6,068 bases of DNA from NCBI GenBank assembly GCA_946886995.1, contig CAMPJU010000090.1, forward strand, positions 1-6,068. The letters run 5' to 3'. This document shows positions 1 to 5,939 of this stretch, in pieces. The notes beneath the pieces are model-generated. The model was given only the letters and a program-made list of their open reading frames with translations. It made no database searches and was not told where the DNA came from. The stretch comes from an uncultured Lysobacteraceae bacterium. Its GTDB lineage: Bacteria; Pseudomonadota; Gammaproteobacteria; Xanthomonadales; Xanthomonadaceae. A program made the translations under genes and the position numbers. Each line of letters begins with the position of its first letter. Position 1 is the first letter of the stretch.

Positions 1-34
1 GCGGCCATGCCGGCACCGACGACGATCACGTCCA
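1..34 (-). other. Misjoined or folded-back fragment encoding an FAD-binding motif
   Basis: These bases do not continue mnmG in its reading frame. Read on the minus strand they give [12 protein letters not shown], a beta-strand plus GxG dinucleotide-binding motif of the kind found at the start of MnmG and other flavoproteins. Read on the plus strand in another frame, bases 3-17 give GHAGT, the residues that follow GxG in MnmG (GGGHAGTEAA). In-frame MnmG begins at base 35 with GARTLLLTH. The two readings share the sequence GCCGGCACC, which would form a hairpin with GGTGCCGGC in an intact gene. A fold-back chimera or contig-end misassembly is my preferred reading. A true minus-strand flavoprotein gene leaving the window is the alternative. 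The minus frame has a stop only seven codons upstream of this motif, which argues against a normal gene. Confidence 0.5.
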
Positions 35-1837
35 GGCGCGCGCACGCTGCTGCTCACCCATGCGGTGGAGACGATCGGCGCGATGAGCTGCAACCCGGCG
101 ATCGGCGGCATCGGCAAGGGCCACCTGGTCAAGGAGATCGACGCACTGGGTGGGCTGATGGGCCGCGCGGCCGACGCCGCCGGCATCCAGTGGCGGCGAC
201 TCAACGCGAGCAAGGGTCCCGCCGTCCGCGCGACGCGCTGCCAGGCGGACCGCAACCTGTACCGCGCGTTCGTGCGGCGGGCGGTCGAGCACCAGCCGGG
301 GCTGTCGATCTTCCAGGCGGCGGTCGACGACATCGTGTTCGACGATGGCCGGGTGTCCGGCGTGGTCACGCGCGACGGCCTGCGTTTCGACGCGCGCGCC
401 GTGGTGCTCACCGCCGGGACGTTCCTCGCCGGCAAGGTGCACGTGGGGCAGGCGACGCATGCGGCGGGGCGTGCGGGCGAACCCCCGGCGACGACGCTCG
501 CACGGCGGCTGCGCGAAGGTCCGTTCGACGTCGGCCGCCTGAAGACCGGCACGCCGCCGCGCATCGACGGGCGCAGCCTGGACTACGCGGTGATGGACGA
601 GCAGCCCGGCGACGACCCGCGCCCGGTGTTCTCGTTCCTGGGCAGCCGCGACGACCATCCGCGCCAGGTGTCCTGCTGGATCACCCACACCACCGAGCGC
701 ACGCACGACATCATCCGCGGCGCGCTCGACCGCTCGCCGCTGTACAGCGGCGCGATCGAGGGCACCGGCCCGCGCTACTGCCCGTCGATCGAGGACAAGG
801 TGGTGCGCTTCGCCGACAAGGCCTCGCATCAGGTGTTCGTCGAACCCGAAGGGCTGGACGTCGTCGAGATCTACCCGAACGGCATCTCCACCTCGCTGCC
901 GTTCGACGTGCAGCTGGAACTCGTGCGCTCCATCCGCGGGTTCGAACGCGCGCACGTCACCCGTCCGGGCTACGCGATCGAGTACGACTTCTTCGACCCG
1001 CGCGGACTGAAGGCGACGCTGGAGACCAAGGCCGTCGCCGGGCTGTTCTTCGCCGGCCAGGTCAACGGCACGACCGGGTACGAGGAAGCCGCGGCGCAGG
1101 GACTGCTCGCCGGCATCAATGCCGCGCGCCTGGCGCAGGGGCGCGACGGCTGGTCTCCGCGGCGCGACGAAGCCTACCTGGGCGTGCTGGTCGACGACCT
1201 GGTCACGCACGGCACCGACGAGCCGTACCGCATGTTCACTTCGCGCGCGGAGTACCGGCTGCAGTTGCGCGAGGACAACGCCGACCTGCGGCTGACGCCG
1301 GTCGGGCGCGACCTGGGGCTGGTCGACGACGCGCGCTTCGCCGCGTTCGAGCGCAAGCGCGCGGCGATCGAGGCCGAGGAAGCACGCCTCGCCGCCGCTT
1401 GGGCCTCGCCGGAGAACGCACTGGGACGCGCGCTCGCCGCCACGCTCGACGTCGCCGTCAGCCGCGAGGTCAGCGCACGCGACCTGCTTCGCCGGCCCGA
1501 GGTCGACTACGCGGCGCTGATGCGCGTGCCCGCGCTGGGACCGGGTGTCGATGATCCCGCCGTGGCCGAACAGGTCGAGATCGGGGTGAAGTACGCCGGC
1601 TACCTCGACCGCCAGCGCGACGAGATCGAACGCGCGCGACGCAACGAGGGCACGGCCATCCCCGACGGGTTCGACTATGCAGGGGTGCGCGGGTTGTCCG
1701 CCGAGGTGGCGCAGAAGCTCGCGCGGGTGCGCCCGCAGACGATCGGCCAGGCACAGCGCATCCCGGGCATGACGCCCGCGGCGGTGTCACTGCTGCTGGT
1801 GCACCTGGCGCGCGCGCGGCGCGAACGCGCCGCCTGA
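35..1837 (+). CDS. mnmG: MnmG (GidA), tRNA uridine-34 carboxymethylaminomethyl-modification enzyme, 5'-truncated
   Basis: MnmG works with the GTPase MnmE in the cytoplasm. The complex uses FAD and a folate one-carbon donor to add the (carboxymethyl)aminomethyl group at C5 of wobble U34 in certain tRNAs. The match is colinear with the E. coli protein from about its residue 29 (GARTLLLTH) to the C-terminus. Visible marks are [17 protein letters not shown] with the conserved Cys at 89-91, the first GidA signature [11 protein letters not shown] with its Cys at 779-781, the second signature [17 protein letters not shown] from about 1052 to 1123, and the helical C-terminal MnmE/tRNA-binding region ending in [18 protein letters not shown]. 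About 28 N-terminal codons, including the GxGxxG FAD motif, are missing or scrambled in bases 1-34, so no start codon can be given. The GTG at 65 lies inside conserved sequence and is not the start. The frame is otherwise open, with no internal frameshift. The usual partner rsmG does not follow. Identity is secure; completeness is the only doubt. Confidence 0.97.
   Translation, partial: GARTLLLTHAVETIGAMSCNPAIGGIGKGHLVKEIDALGGLMGRAADAAGIQWRRLNASKGPAVRATRCQADRNLYRAFVRRAVEHQPGLSIFQAAVDDIVFDDGRVSGVVTRDGLRFDARAVVLTAGTFLAGKVHVGQATHAAGRAGEPPATTLARRLREGPFDVGRLKTGTPPRIDGRSLDYAVMDEQPGDDPRPVFSFLGSRDDHPRQVSCWITHTTERTHDIIRGALDRSPLYSGAIEGTGPRYCPSIEDKVVRFADKASHQVFVEPEGLDVVEIYPNGISTSLPFDVQLELVRSIRGFERAHVTRPGYAIEYDFFDPRGLKATLETKAVAGLFFAGQVNGTTGYEEAAAQGLLAGINAARLAQGRDGWSPRRDEAYLGVLVDDLVTHGTDEPYRMFTSRAEYRLQLREDNADLRLTPVGRDLGLVDDARFAAFERKRAAIEAEEARLAAAWASPENALGRALAATLDVAVSREVSARDLLRRPEVDYAALMRVPALGPGVDDPAVAEQVEIGVKYAGYLDRQRDEIERARRNEGTAIPDGFDYAGVRGLSAEVAQKLARVRPQTIGQAQRIPGMTPAAVSLLLVHLARARRERAA
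1816..1833 (+). other. GC-rich hairpin at the 3' end of mnmG
   Basis: GCGGCGC (1816-1822) and GCGCCGC (1827-1833) can pair across a GAAC tetraloop immediately before the mnmG stop codon. There is no T-run after it. It could slow or end transcription, but in DNA this GC-rich such stems arise by chance, and this one encodes the Arg/Ala-rich tail of MnmG. Confidence 0.2.
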
Positions 1838-1875
1838 CCTGCCACTGGCGGCACCTGCCCCGGCGGGGATCGCGG

Positions 1876-1881
1876 TAGGCT
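1876..1881 (+). promoter_or_regulatory. Candidate -10 element TAGGCT for the propeller lipoprotein gene
   Basis: TAGGCT fits TANNNT and ends six bases before the ATG at 1888. There is no Shine-Dalgarno sequence between it and the start. If it is a -10 element, transcription would begin at or next to the ATG, giving a leaderless message. I see no convincing -35 hexamer 16-18 bases upstream. The placement resembles those before the next two genes. Confidence 0.4.
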
Positions 1882-1887
1882 CGCGCC

Positions 1888-3168
1888 ATGCGCAGATCCT
1901 CGACAGGCGTGGCCCTGGTCCTCGCGAGCTTCCTCGCCGGGTGCGATGCGGCCTCGGGCGTGTCCGCCCCGGCGTCGCCCACGACCGAGCCGGCTGCCGC
2001 GGCACTGCATGTGACCGCATGGCAACTCCCGGCCCCCGACGGCGCCGCGCAACCCGACCTGGTCACCGCGCCGGACGGGACGCTGCTGCTGTCGTGGATC
2101 GAACCGCGCGGCGACGGCCATGCGCTGCGCTTCGCGCGCCACGGGAACGCCGGCTGGTCCGCGCCAGGCACCATCGCCGAGGGCGACGACTGGTTCGTCA
2201 ACTGGGCCGACACACCACACCTGGCCGCCACCCCCGATGGCGCGCTGTGGGCGCACTGGCTGCGCAAGTCCGCCGCGGCGACCTACGCCTACGACGTGGT
2301 GCTGTCCCGGTCCGGCGACGGCGGCGCGACGTGGTCGGCACCCCGCGTCGTCAACCGGGACGGCACGCCCACCGAACATGGCTTCGTCGCGATGTGGCCC
2401 GCGGGTCCGTCGTCGCTCGGCATCGCGTGGCTGGACGGCCGCGCCACGGCGGGGGGGCATGGCGGGCACGACGGGCATGGCGGCGGCGGCATGATGACCC
2501 TGCGCACCGCGCGATTCGACGCCGCGTTTGCGCGCCACGAAGAAACCCGCCTGGATGCTTCGGCCTGCGACTGCTGCCAGACCGCCGCCGCGGCCACGCG
2601 CGCCGGACACGTCGTGGCCTATCGCGACCGCACGCGCGACGAGATCCGCGACATCGCCGTCGTCCGCCACGACGGTGTCGACTGGCAGCCGCCGCGGATC
2701 GTCCATGCCGACGGCTGGCGGATGCCCGCGTGCCCGGTGAACGGTCCGGCGCTCGCCGCGCGGGACGACACCGTCGTCGTCGCCTGGTACACGGCCGCGG
2801 GCGGCGTGCCCCGCGTCCGCGTCGCCGCCAGCACCGACGCCGGTGCCAGCTTCGGTGCGCCCGTCGAGGCCGATTCGGGCGACGCGGTGCAGGGTCGCCT
2901 GGCGGTCGCGCTCGACGCCGACGGACAAGGCGCATGGGTGACCTGGCTGCGCGAGGATGCGTCCGGCCAGTCGCTGCGGCTCGCCCGCTTCGAACCGGGG
3001 AGCAGGGTGCTCATGCCGTCGATCGCGGCCGCGCGCGTGGCAGGCAAGGGCCGGGGAACGGGATTCCCCCAGCTGGTGGTGTCGGGCGACCGCATCCACC
3101 TGGTCTGGACCGACGTGCTGGATGGCCGGCCGCGCCTGCGCGGCGCGATGGTGGACGCCGGCGGATAG
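1888..3168 (+). CDS. Sialidase-like (BNR/Asp-box) beta-propeller lipoprotein with CDCC motif
   Basis: The 426-residue product starts with a type II signal peptide: two Arg, a hydrophobic stretch, then the lipobox LAGC with the lipidated Cys at residue 19. Asp follows at mature position +2, which in E. coli keeps lipoproteins in the inner membrane. An Ala/Pro/Ser/Thr-rich linker leads into a beta-propeller fold of the sialidase superfamily. Two Asp-boxes are visible, SGDGGATW (142-149) and STDAGASF (315-322). The FRIP-type arginine motif of catalytic sialidases is not seen, so glycoside hydrolysis is doubtful. Unusual are a His/Gly loop with His191, His194 and His197 followed by Met202 and Met203, the cluster CDCCQ (Cys227, 229, 230), and ACPVNGP (Cys282). 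Together these suggest metal binding or disulfides. Many such proteins are labelled exo-alpha-sialidase by homology. Function is unknown. It begins 50 bases after mnmG, with a TANNNT hexamer and no Shine-Dalgarno sequence at the start. Confidence 0.9.
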   Translation: MRRSSTGVALVLASFLAGCDAASGVSAPASPTTEPAAAALHVTAWQLPAPDGAAQPDLVTAPDGTLLLSWIEPRGDGHALRFARHGNAGWSAPGTIAEGDDWFVNWADTPHLAATPDGALWAHWLRKSAAATYAYDVVLSRSGDGGATWSAPRVVNRDGTPTEHGFVAMWPAGPSSLGIAWLDGRATAGGHGGHDGHGGGGMMTLRTARFDAAFARHEETRLDASACDCCQTAAAATRAGHVVAYRDRTRDEIRDIAVVRHDGVDWQPPRIVHADGWRMPACPVNGPALAARDDTVVVAWYTAAGGVPRVRVAASTDAGASFGAPVEADSGDAVQGRLAVALDADGQGAWVTWLREDASGQSLRLARFEPGSRVLMPSIAAARVAGKGRGTGFPQLVVSGDRIHLVWTDVLDGRPRLRGAMVDAGG

Positions 3169-3171
3169 ACT
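3166..3171 (+). promoter_or_regulatory. Candidate -10 element TAGACT before the M28 peptidase gene
   Basis: TAGACT fits TANNNT, and its first three bases are the stop codon of the preceding gene. It ends four bases before an in-frame ATG at 3176 and 37 bases before the preferred ATG at 3209. A transcript starting about seven bases downstream would be almost leaderless for 3176, or have a leader of roughly 30 bases for 3209. No -35 box is evident. Confidence 0.35.
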
Positions 3172-3199
3172 CGCCATGCCGCACGTCGCGGCCCGACGT

Positions 3200-3203
3200 G
3201 GAG
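3200..3203 (+). promoter_or_regulatory. Shine-Dalgarno GGAG supporting the start at 3209
   Basis: GGAG lies five bases before the ATG at 3209. It is the only clear Shine-Dalgarno sequence at any start in the window. It favours 3209 over the in-frame ATG at 3176, which would add eleven residues (MPHVAARRGAA) ahead of the signal peptide. Confidence 0.55.
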
Positions 3204-3208
3204 CCGCC

Positions 3209-4996
3209 ATGCGCTTGCAACGCCCCTCCGGGATCGCCATCGGACGTACGCCCGCGCGTGCATTGATGATCGTTTTCGCGGCGCTCGCCGCGGGATGCGC
3301 GCGCACGCCGGAGCCGGACCCCGGGGTTGCGCTTTCGCGCGTCGATCCGATCGCCGCGGTGCGCATCGAAGCCGACGTCCGGCACCTCGCCGGCGATGCG
3401 ATGGAAGGGCGCGAGACCGGCACCCGCGGCTACCGCCGCGCATCGGCGTACGTGGCCGAGCGCTTCCGGCAGGCCGGCCTGCAGCCGGGTGGCGACGACG
3501 GGAGCTGGTTCCAGCGCGTGCCGCTGCTGCGCGCGACGCGCGAAGCGGACGGCGCGCGGCTGGCGATCGTGCGTGACGGCGCCGCGACGGAACTCGCGTT
3601 CCGCGACCAGTTCCTGCCCGCGTTGCAGTTCGACGCGCCGTCGCACCTGGTCGAGGCGCCCGCGGTGTTCGTCGGCCAGGCGGTGCATGCGCCGGCGCTC
3701 GGCCATGACGACCTGGCCGGCATCGACCTGGACGGCAAGGTCGCGGTCGTGTTCCCCGGCGCACCGGCCGCCTTCGACAACGACCGGCGCGCCTTCTACA
3801 GTTCGCGCCGCGAGAAGCTGCGCACCCTCGAGGCACGTGGCGCGATCGGCGTGCTGTGGGTCAACACCGCCGACGACGAGGTGCGCGCGCCATGGGCGCG
3901 CACCGCGGCCAACTGGGACAAGCCGGGGCTTCGGCTGCGCGATGCTGGCGGCCAGCCGGTCGACACGGCGCCGGGGCTGCGCGCGGTCGCTTCGGTCAGT
4001 GCGGCCGCGGCCGATGCGGTGTTCGCCGGGACCGGCAGGACCGCCGCCCAATTGCACGCCGACGTGGTCGCTGGGGACGCCACGTCGTTCGAGCTGCCCG
4101 GCACGATCGTCATGGCCGGGCGCACCCGGATCGAACCGATCGACAGCCGCAACGTGGTCGCGCGCCTGCCCTGCGGCCGTGGCGACGGCGGCGGGTGCGA
4201 CGCCACCCGTGCCCGCGAGCACGTCGTCTACACCGCGCACCTGGACCACGTCGGCATCGGCGCGCCGGTCGACGGCGACGCGATCTACAACGGCGCGCTC
4301 GACAATGCGCTCGGCGTGTCGATCATGATCGAGGCCGCGCGCGCGCTGGTGGCCGCCGACACGCCGCCCGGCCGCCCGTTGCTGTTCGTCGCGCTCACCG
4401 CCGAGGAGCAGGGCCTGCTCGGTGCCGAGTGGTTCGCGGCGCACCCGCCGCTTCCACCCGGCGGCACGCTGGTCGCCAACATCAACATGGACATGCCGAT
4501 CCTGCTCGCGCCGAGCCGCGACGCAGTGCCGATCGGCATCGAGCATTCCACCCTGCAACCCGTCGTGGAACAGGCGGCCGACGAACTGGGGCTCGCCCTG
4601 TCGCCGGATCCGTTCCCGGAGGAAGTGGTGTTCGTGCGCAGCGACCAGTACGCGTTCATCCGCGCCGGCATCCCGGCGGTCTACCTGGATGGCGGCGTGC
4701 TCGCCGCGCCGTCCAGCGCCGGCAAGGCCGCCGATGCGACGACCGCCCCGCACCTGGCGATGCGCGAGTTCCTGCGCAACTGCTACCACCAGCCCTGCGA
4801 CGACGCCGACCTGCCGATCCAGTACGGCGATGCGGCCCGCCTGGCGCGGCTGAACGCACGGATCGGCCAGCTGGTCGGCGCCGCGGACGCGCCCCCGGCC
4901 TGGAACGCGGGCGACTTCTTCGGCGACCGTTTCGCAGGGACCGCCGGGTCCGCGGGCGCGGACGACGCAACCCCGACGAATGGCCCGGGACGCTGA
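3209..4996 (+). CDS. M28-family zinc metallopeptidase lipoprotein with PA domain
   Basis: From the ATG at 3209 the product is 595 residues. It is probably a two-zinc exopeptidase of the cell envelope. An Arg-containing n-region and hydrophobic stretch lead to the lipobox LAAGC, with the lipidated Cys at residue 30 and Ala at +2, which fits outer-membrane sorting. GDAMEGRETGTRGY and the following helix are typical of the N-terminal part of this family. A protease-associated (PA) domain lies at roughly 145-265. The M28 catalytic domain has all expected zinc residues: AHLDH with His344 and Asp346, Asp365 in ALDNALG, the Glu pair 399-400 in TAEEQG (catalytic base and ligand), Asp428 in NINMDMP, and His527 in YHQPCDD. 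The motif often written SDHYPF reads SDQYAF here, a common variant outside the ligand set. A short insertion with Cys322 and Cys330 precedes the first metal motif. Substrate is unknown; aminopeptidase or dipeptidase activity is the family default. The alternative start is 3176. Confidence 0.93.
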   Translation: MRLQRPSGIAIGRTPARALMIVFAALAAGCARTPEPDPGVALSRVDPIAAVRIEADVRHLAGDAMEGRETGTRGYRRASAYVAERFRQAGLQPGGDDGSWFQRVPLLRATREADGARLAIVRDGAATELAFRDQFLPALQFDAPSHLVEAPAVFVGQAVHAPALGHDDLAGIDLDGKVAVVFPGAPAAFDNDRRAFYSSRREKLRTLEARGAIGVLWVNTADDEVRAPWARTAANWDKPGLRLRDAGGQPVDTAPGLRAVASVSAAAADAVFAGTGRTAAQLHADVVAGDATSFELPGTIVMAGRTRIEPIDSRNVVARLPCGRGDGGGCDATRAREHVVYTAHLDHVGIGAPVDGDAIYNGALDNALGVSIMIEAARALVAADTPPGRPLLFVALTAEEQGLLGAEWFAAHPPLPPGGTLVANINMDMPILLAPSRDAVPIGIEHSTLQPVVEQAADELGLALSPDPFPEEVVFVRSDQYAFIRAGIPAVYLDGGVLAAPSSAGKAADATTAPHLAMREFLRNCYHQPCDDADLPIQYGDAARLARLNARIGQLVGAADAPPAWNAGDFFGDRFAGTAGSAGADDATPTNGPGR

Positions 4997-5010
4997 AAAC
5001 GTGATCGGCG

Positions 5011-5016
5011 TAACAT
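5011..5016 (+). promoter_or_regulatory. Candidate -10 element TAACAT before phhA
   Basis: TAACAT fits TANNNT well and ends seven bases before the phhA ATG at 5024. The intervening CCTGGCC contains no Shine-Dalgarno sequence. As before the propeller gene, this spacing would place transcription start at the ATG. No clear -35 hexamer is visible. A promoter here would let phhA be expressed apart from the peptidase gene that ends 27 bases upstream. Confidence 0.45.
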
Positions 5017-5023
5017 CCTGGCC

Positions 5024-5914
5024 ATGAGCAACGAACCACGCCGCGTAGAGCACCAGCAGACCGACCGGGGCTACGTCCCGGTCTACACGACGGGCGTCGT
5101 CGAGCAGCCGTGGGACGGTTACACCGCCACCGACCACCAGGTCTGGGCCACGCTGTTCCGCCGCCAGCGCGAGGTCCTGGTGGGCCGTGCCTGCGACGCC
5201 TTCCTCGATGCACAGGACGCGATGGGCATGACGCCCGACGCGATCCCGAAGTTCACCGACCTCAACGTGGCGCTGCGCGCGGCGACCGGCTGGGAGCTGG
5301 TCGGCGTGGAGGGCCTGCTGCCGGAACTGGTGTTCTTCGACCATCTGGCCAACCGGCGCTTCCCGGTCACGTGGTGGATCCGCAAGCCCGAGCAGATGGA
5401 CTACCTGTCCGAGCCGGACCTGTTCCACGACCTGTTCGGGCACGTGCCGCTGCTGATGGACCCGGTGTTCGCCGATTACCTGGAATGCTTCGGGCACGGT
5501 GGCGTCAAGGCGCACGGCATCGGCGAGGAAGCGCTGATGCTGCTCAGCCGCCTGTACTGGTACACGGTCGAGTTCGGGCTGATCCGGCAGGACGACGGGC
5601 TGCGCATCTACGGCAGCGGCATCGTCTCGAGCAAGGGTGAATCGATCCACTGCCTCGAGAGCGATGCGCCCAACCGCCTGGGTTTCGACCTGGAACGGAT
5701 CATGCGCACGCGCTACCGCATCGACACGTACCAGAAGACGTATTTCGTCATCGACAGCTTCGATCAGCTGATGAAGGCGACGGAGCCGGACTTCGCGCCG
5801 ATCTACGAACGCCTGGCGAGCGAGGACGGCGTCCCCGCCGGCACGGTGCTGCCCGGCGACGACGTGATCCATCGCGGGACGGGCGAAGGCTGGGCGAAGG
5901 ACGCGGACTTCTGA
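5024..5914 (+). CDS. phhA: Phenylalanine 4-hydroxylase (PhhA)
   Basis: This 296-residue cytoplasmic enzyme hydroxylates L-phenylalanine to L-tyrosine using Fe(II), O2 and a tetrahydropterin. That is the first step of phenylalanine breakdown and a route to tyrosine. It is the single-domain bacterial form without the regulatory ACT domain of animal enzymes. The 2-His-1-carboxylate iron site is intact: His135 and His140 in FHDLFGHVP, and Glu183 in YTVEFGL. Also visible are FPVTWWIRKPEQMDYLSEPD before the iron site, the substrate-side segment YGSGIVSSKGE, and the tail region TYQKTYFVIDSFDQL. Length and colinearity match the family throughout. The ATG at 5024 is the natural start, and no Shine-Dalgarno sequence precedes it. 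The recycling enzyme PhhB (pterin carbinolamine dehydratase) and an Lrp-type regulator, often near phhA in other bacteria, are not in this window. The stop codon is part of an inverted repeat shared with the converging gene. Confidence 0.97.
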   Translation: MSNEPRRVEHQQTDRGYVPVYTTGVVEQPWDGYTATDHQVWATLFRRQREVLVGRACDAFLDAQDAMGMTPDAIPKFTDLNVALRAATGWELVGVEGLLPELVFFDHLANRRFPVTWWIRKPEQMDYLSEPDLFHDLFGHVPLLMDPVFADYLECFGHGGVKAHGIGEEALMLLSRLYWYTVEFGLIRQDDGLRIYGSGIVSSKGESIHCLESDAPNRLGFDLERIMRTRYRIDTYQKTYFVIDSFDQLMKATEPDFAPIYERLASEDGVPAGTVLPGDDVIHRGTGEGWAKDADF

Positions 5915-5939
5915 CCGTCGTTCGACTTGCCGACGGTCA
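5912..5939. terminator. Inverted repeat spanning both stop codons, candidate bidirectional terminator
   Basis: TGACCGTCG (5912-5920) pairs perfectly with CGACGGTCA (5931-5939) around a ten-base loop. The left arm begins with the TGA stop of phhA. The right arm ends with the reverse complement of the TGA stop of the minus-strand gene. Placement between two converging genes fits a two-way terminator. Neither side has a T-run, so it is not a textbook Rho-independent terminator. Confidence 0.5.

Noticed and set aside
26..1210. A 394-codon minus-strand frame opposite mnmG
   Set aside because: It is antisense to conserved MnmG codons and has no family resemblance. It is not the frame that encodes [12 protein letters not shown].
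7..1554. A 515-codon plus-strand frame across mnmG
   Set aside because: It is out of frame with the obvious MnmG sequence, Arg-rich, and lacks any motif.
1858..1868. CCCC-GGC-GGGG mini-hairpin between mnmG and the propeller gene
   Set aside because: A four-base stem with a three-base loop and no T-run is expected by chance in DNA this GC-rich.
2957..3208. Extending the peptidase gene upstream to a start at 2957
   Set aside because: The added residues overlap the propeller gene out of frame and would bury the lipoprotein signal peptide in mid-protein.
1675..3423. A 582-codon minus-strand frame opposite mnmG's end, the propeller gene and the peptidase start
   Set aside because: It is a composition shadow covering several real genes and their intergenic gaps. 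It has no domain motifs.
3011..5872. A 953-codon open frame on the minus strand opposite the peptidase and phhA genes
   Set aside because: It lies antisense to two genes with clear family motifs. High GC content removes stop codons from such frames. Its translation is low-complexity, rich in Arg, Ala, Val and Asp, with no recognisable domain.
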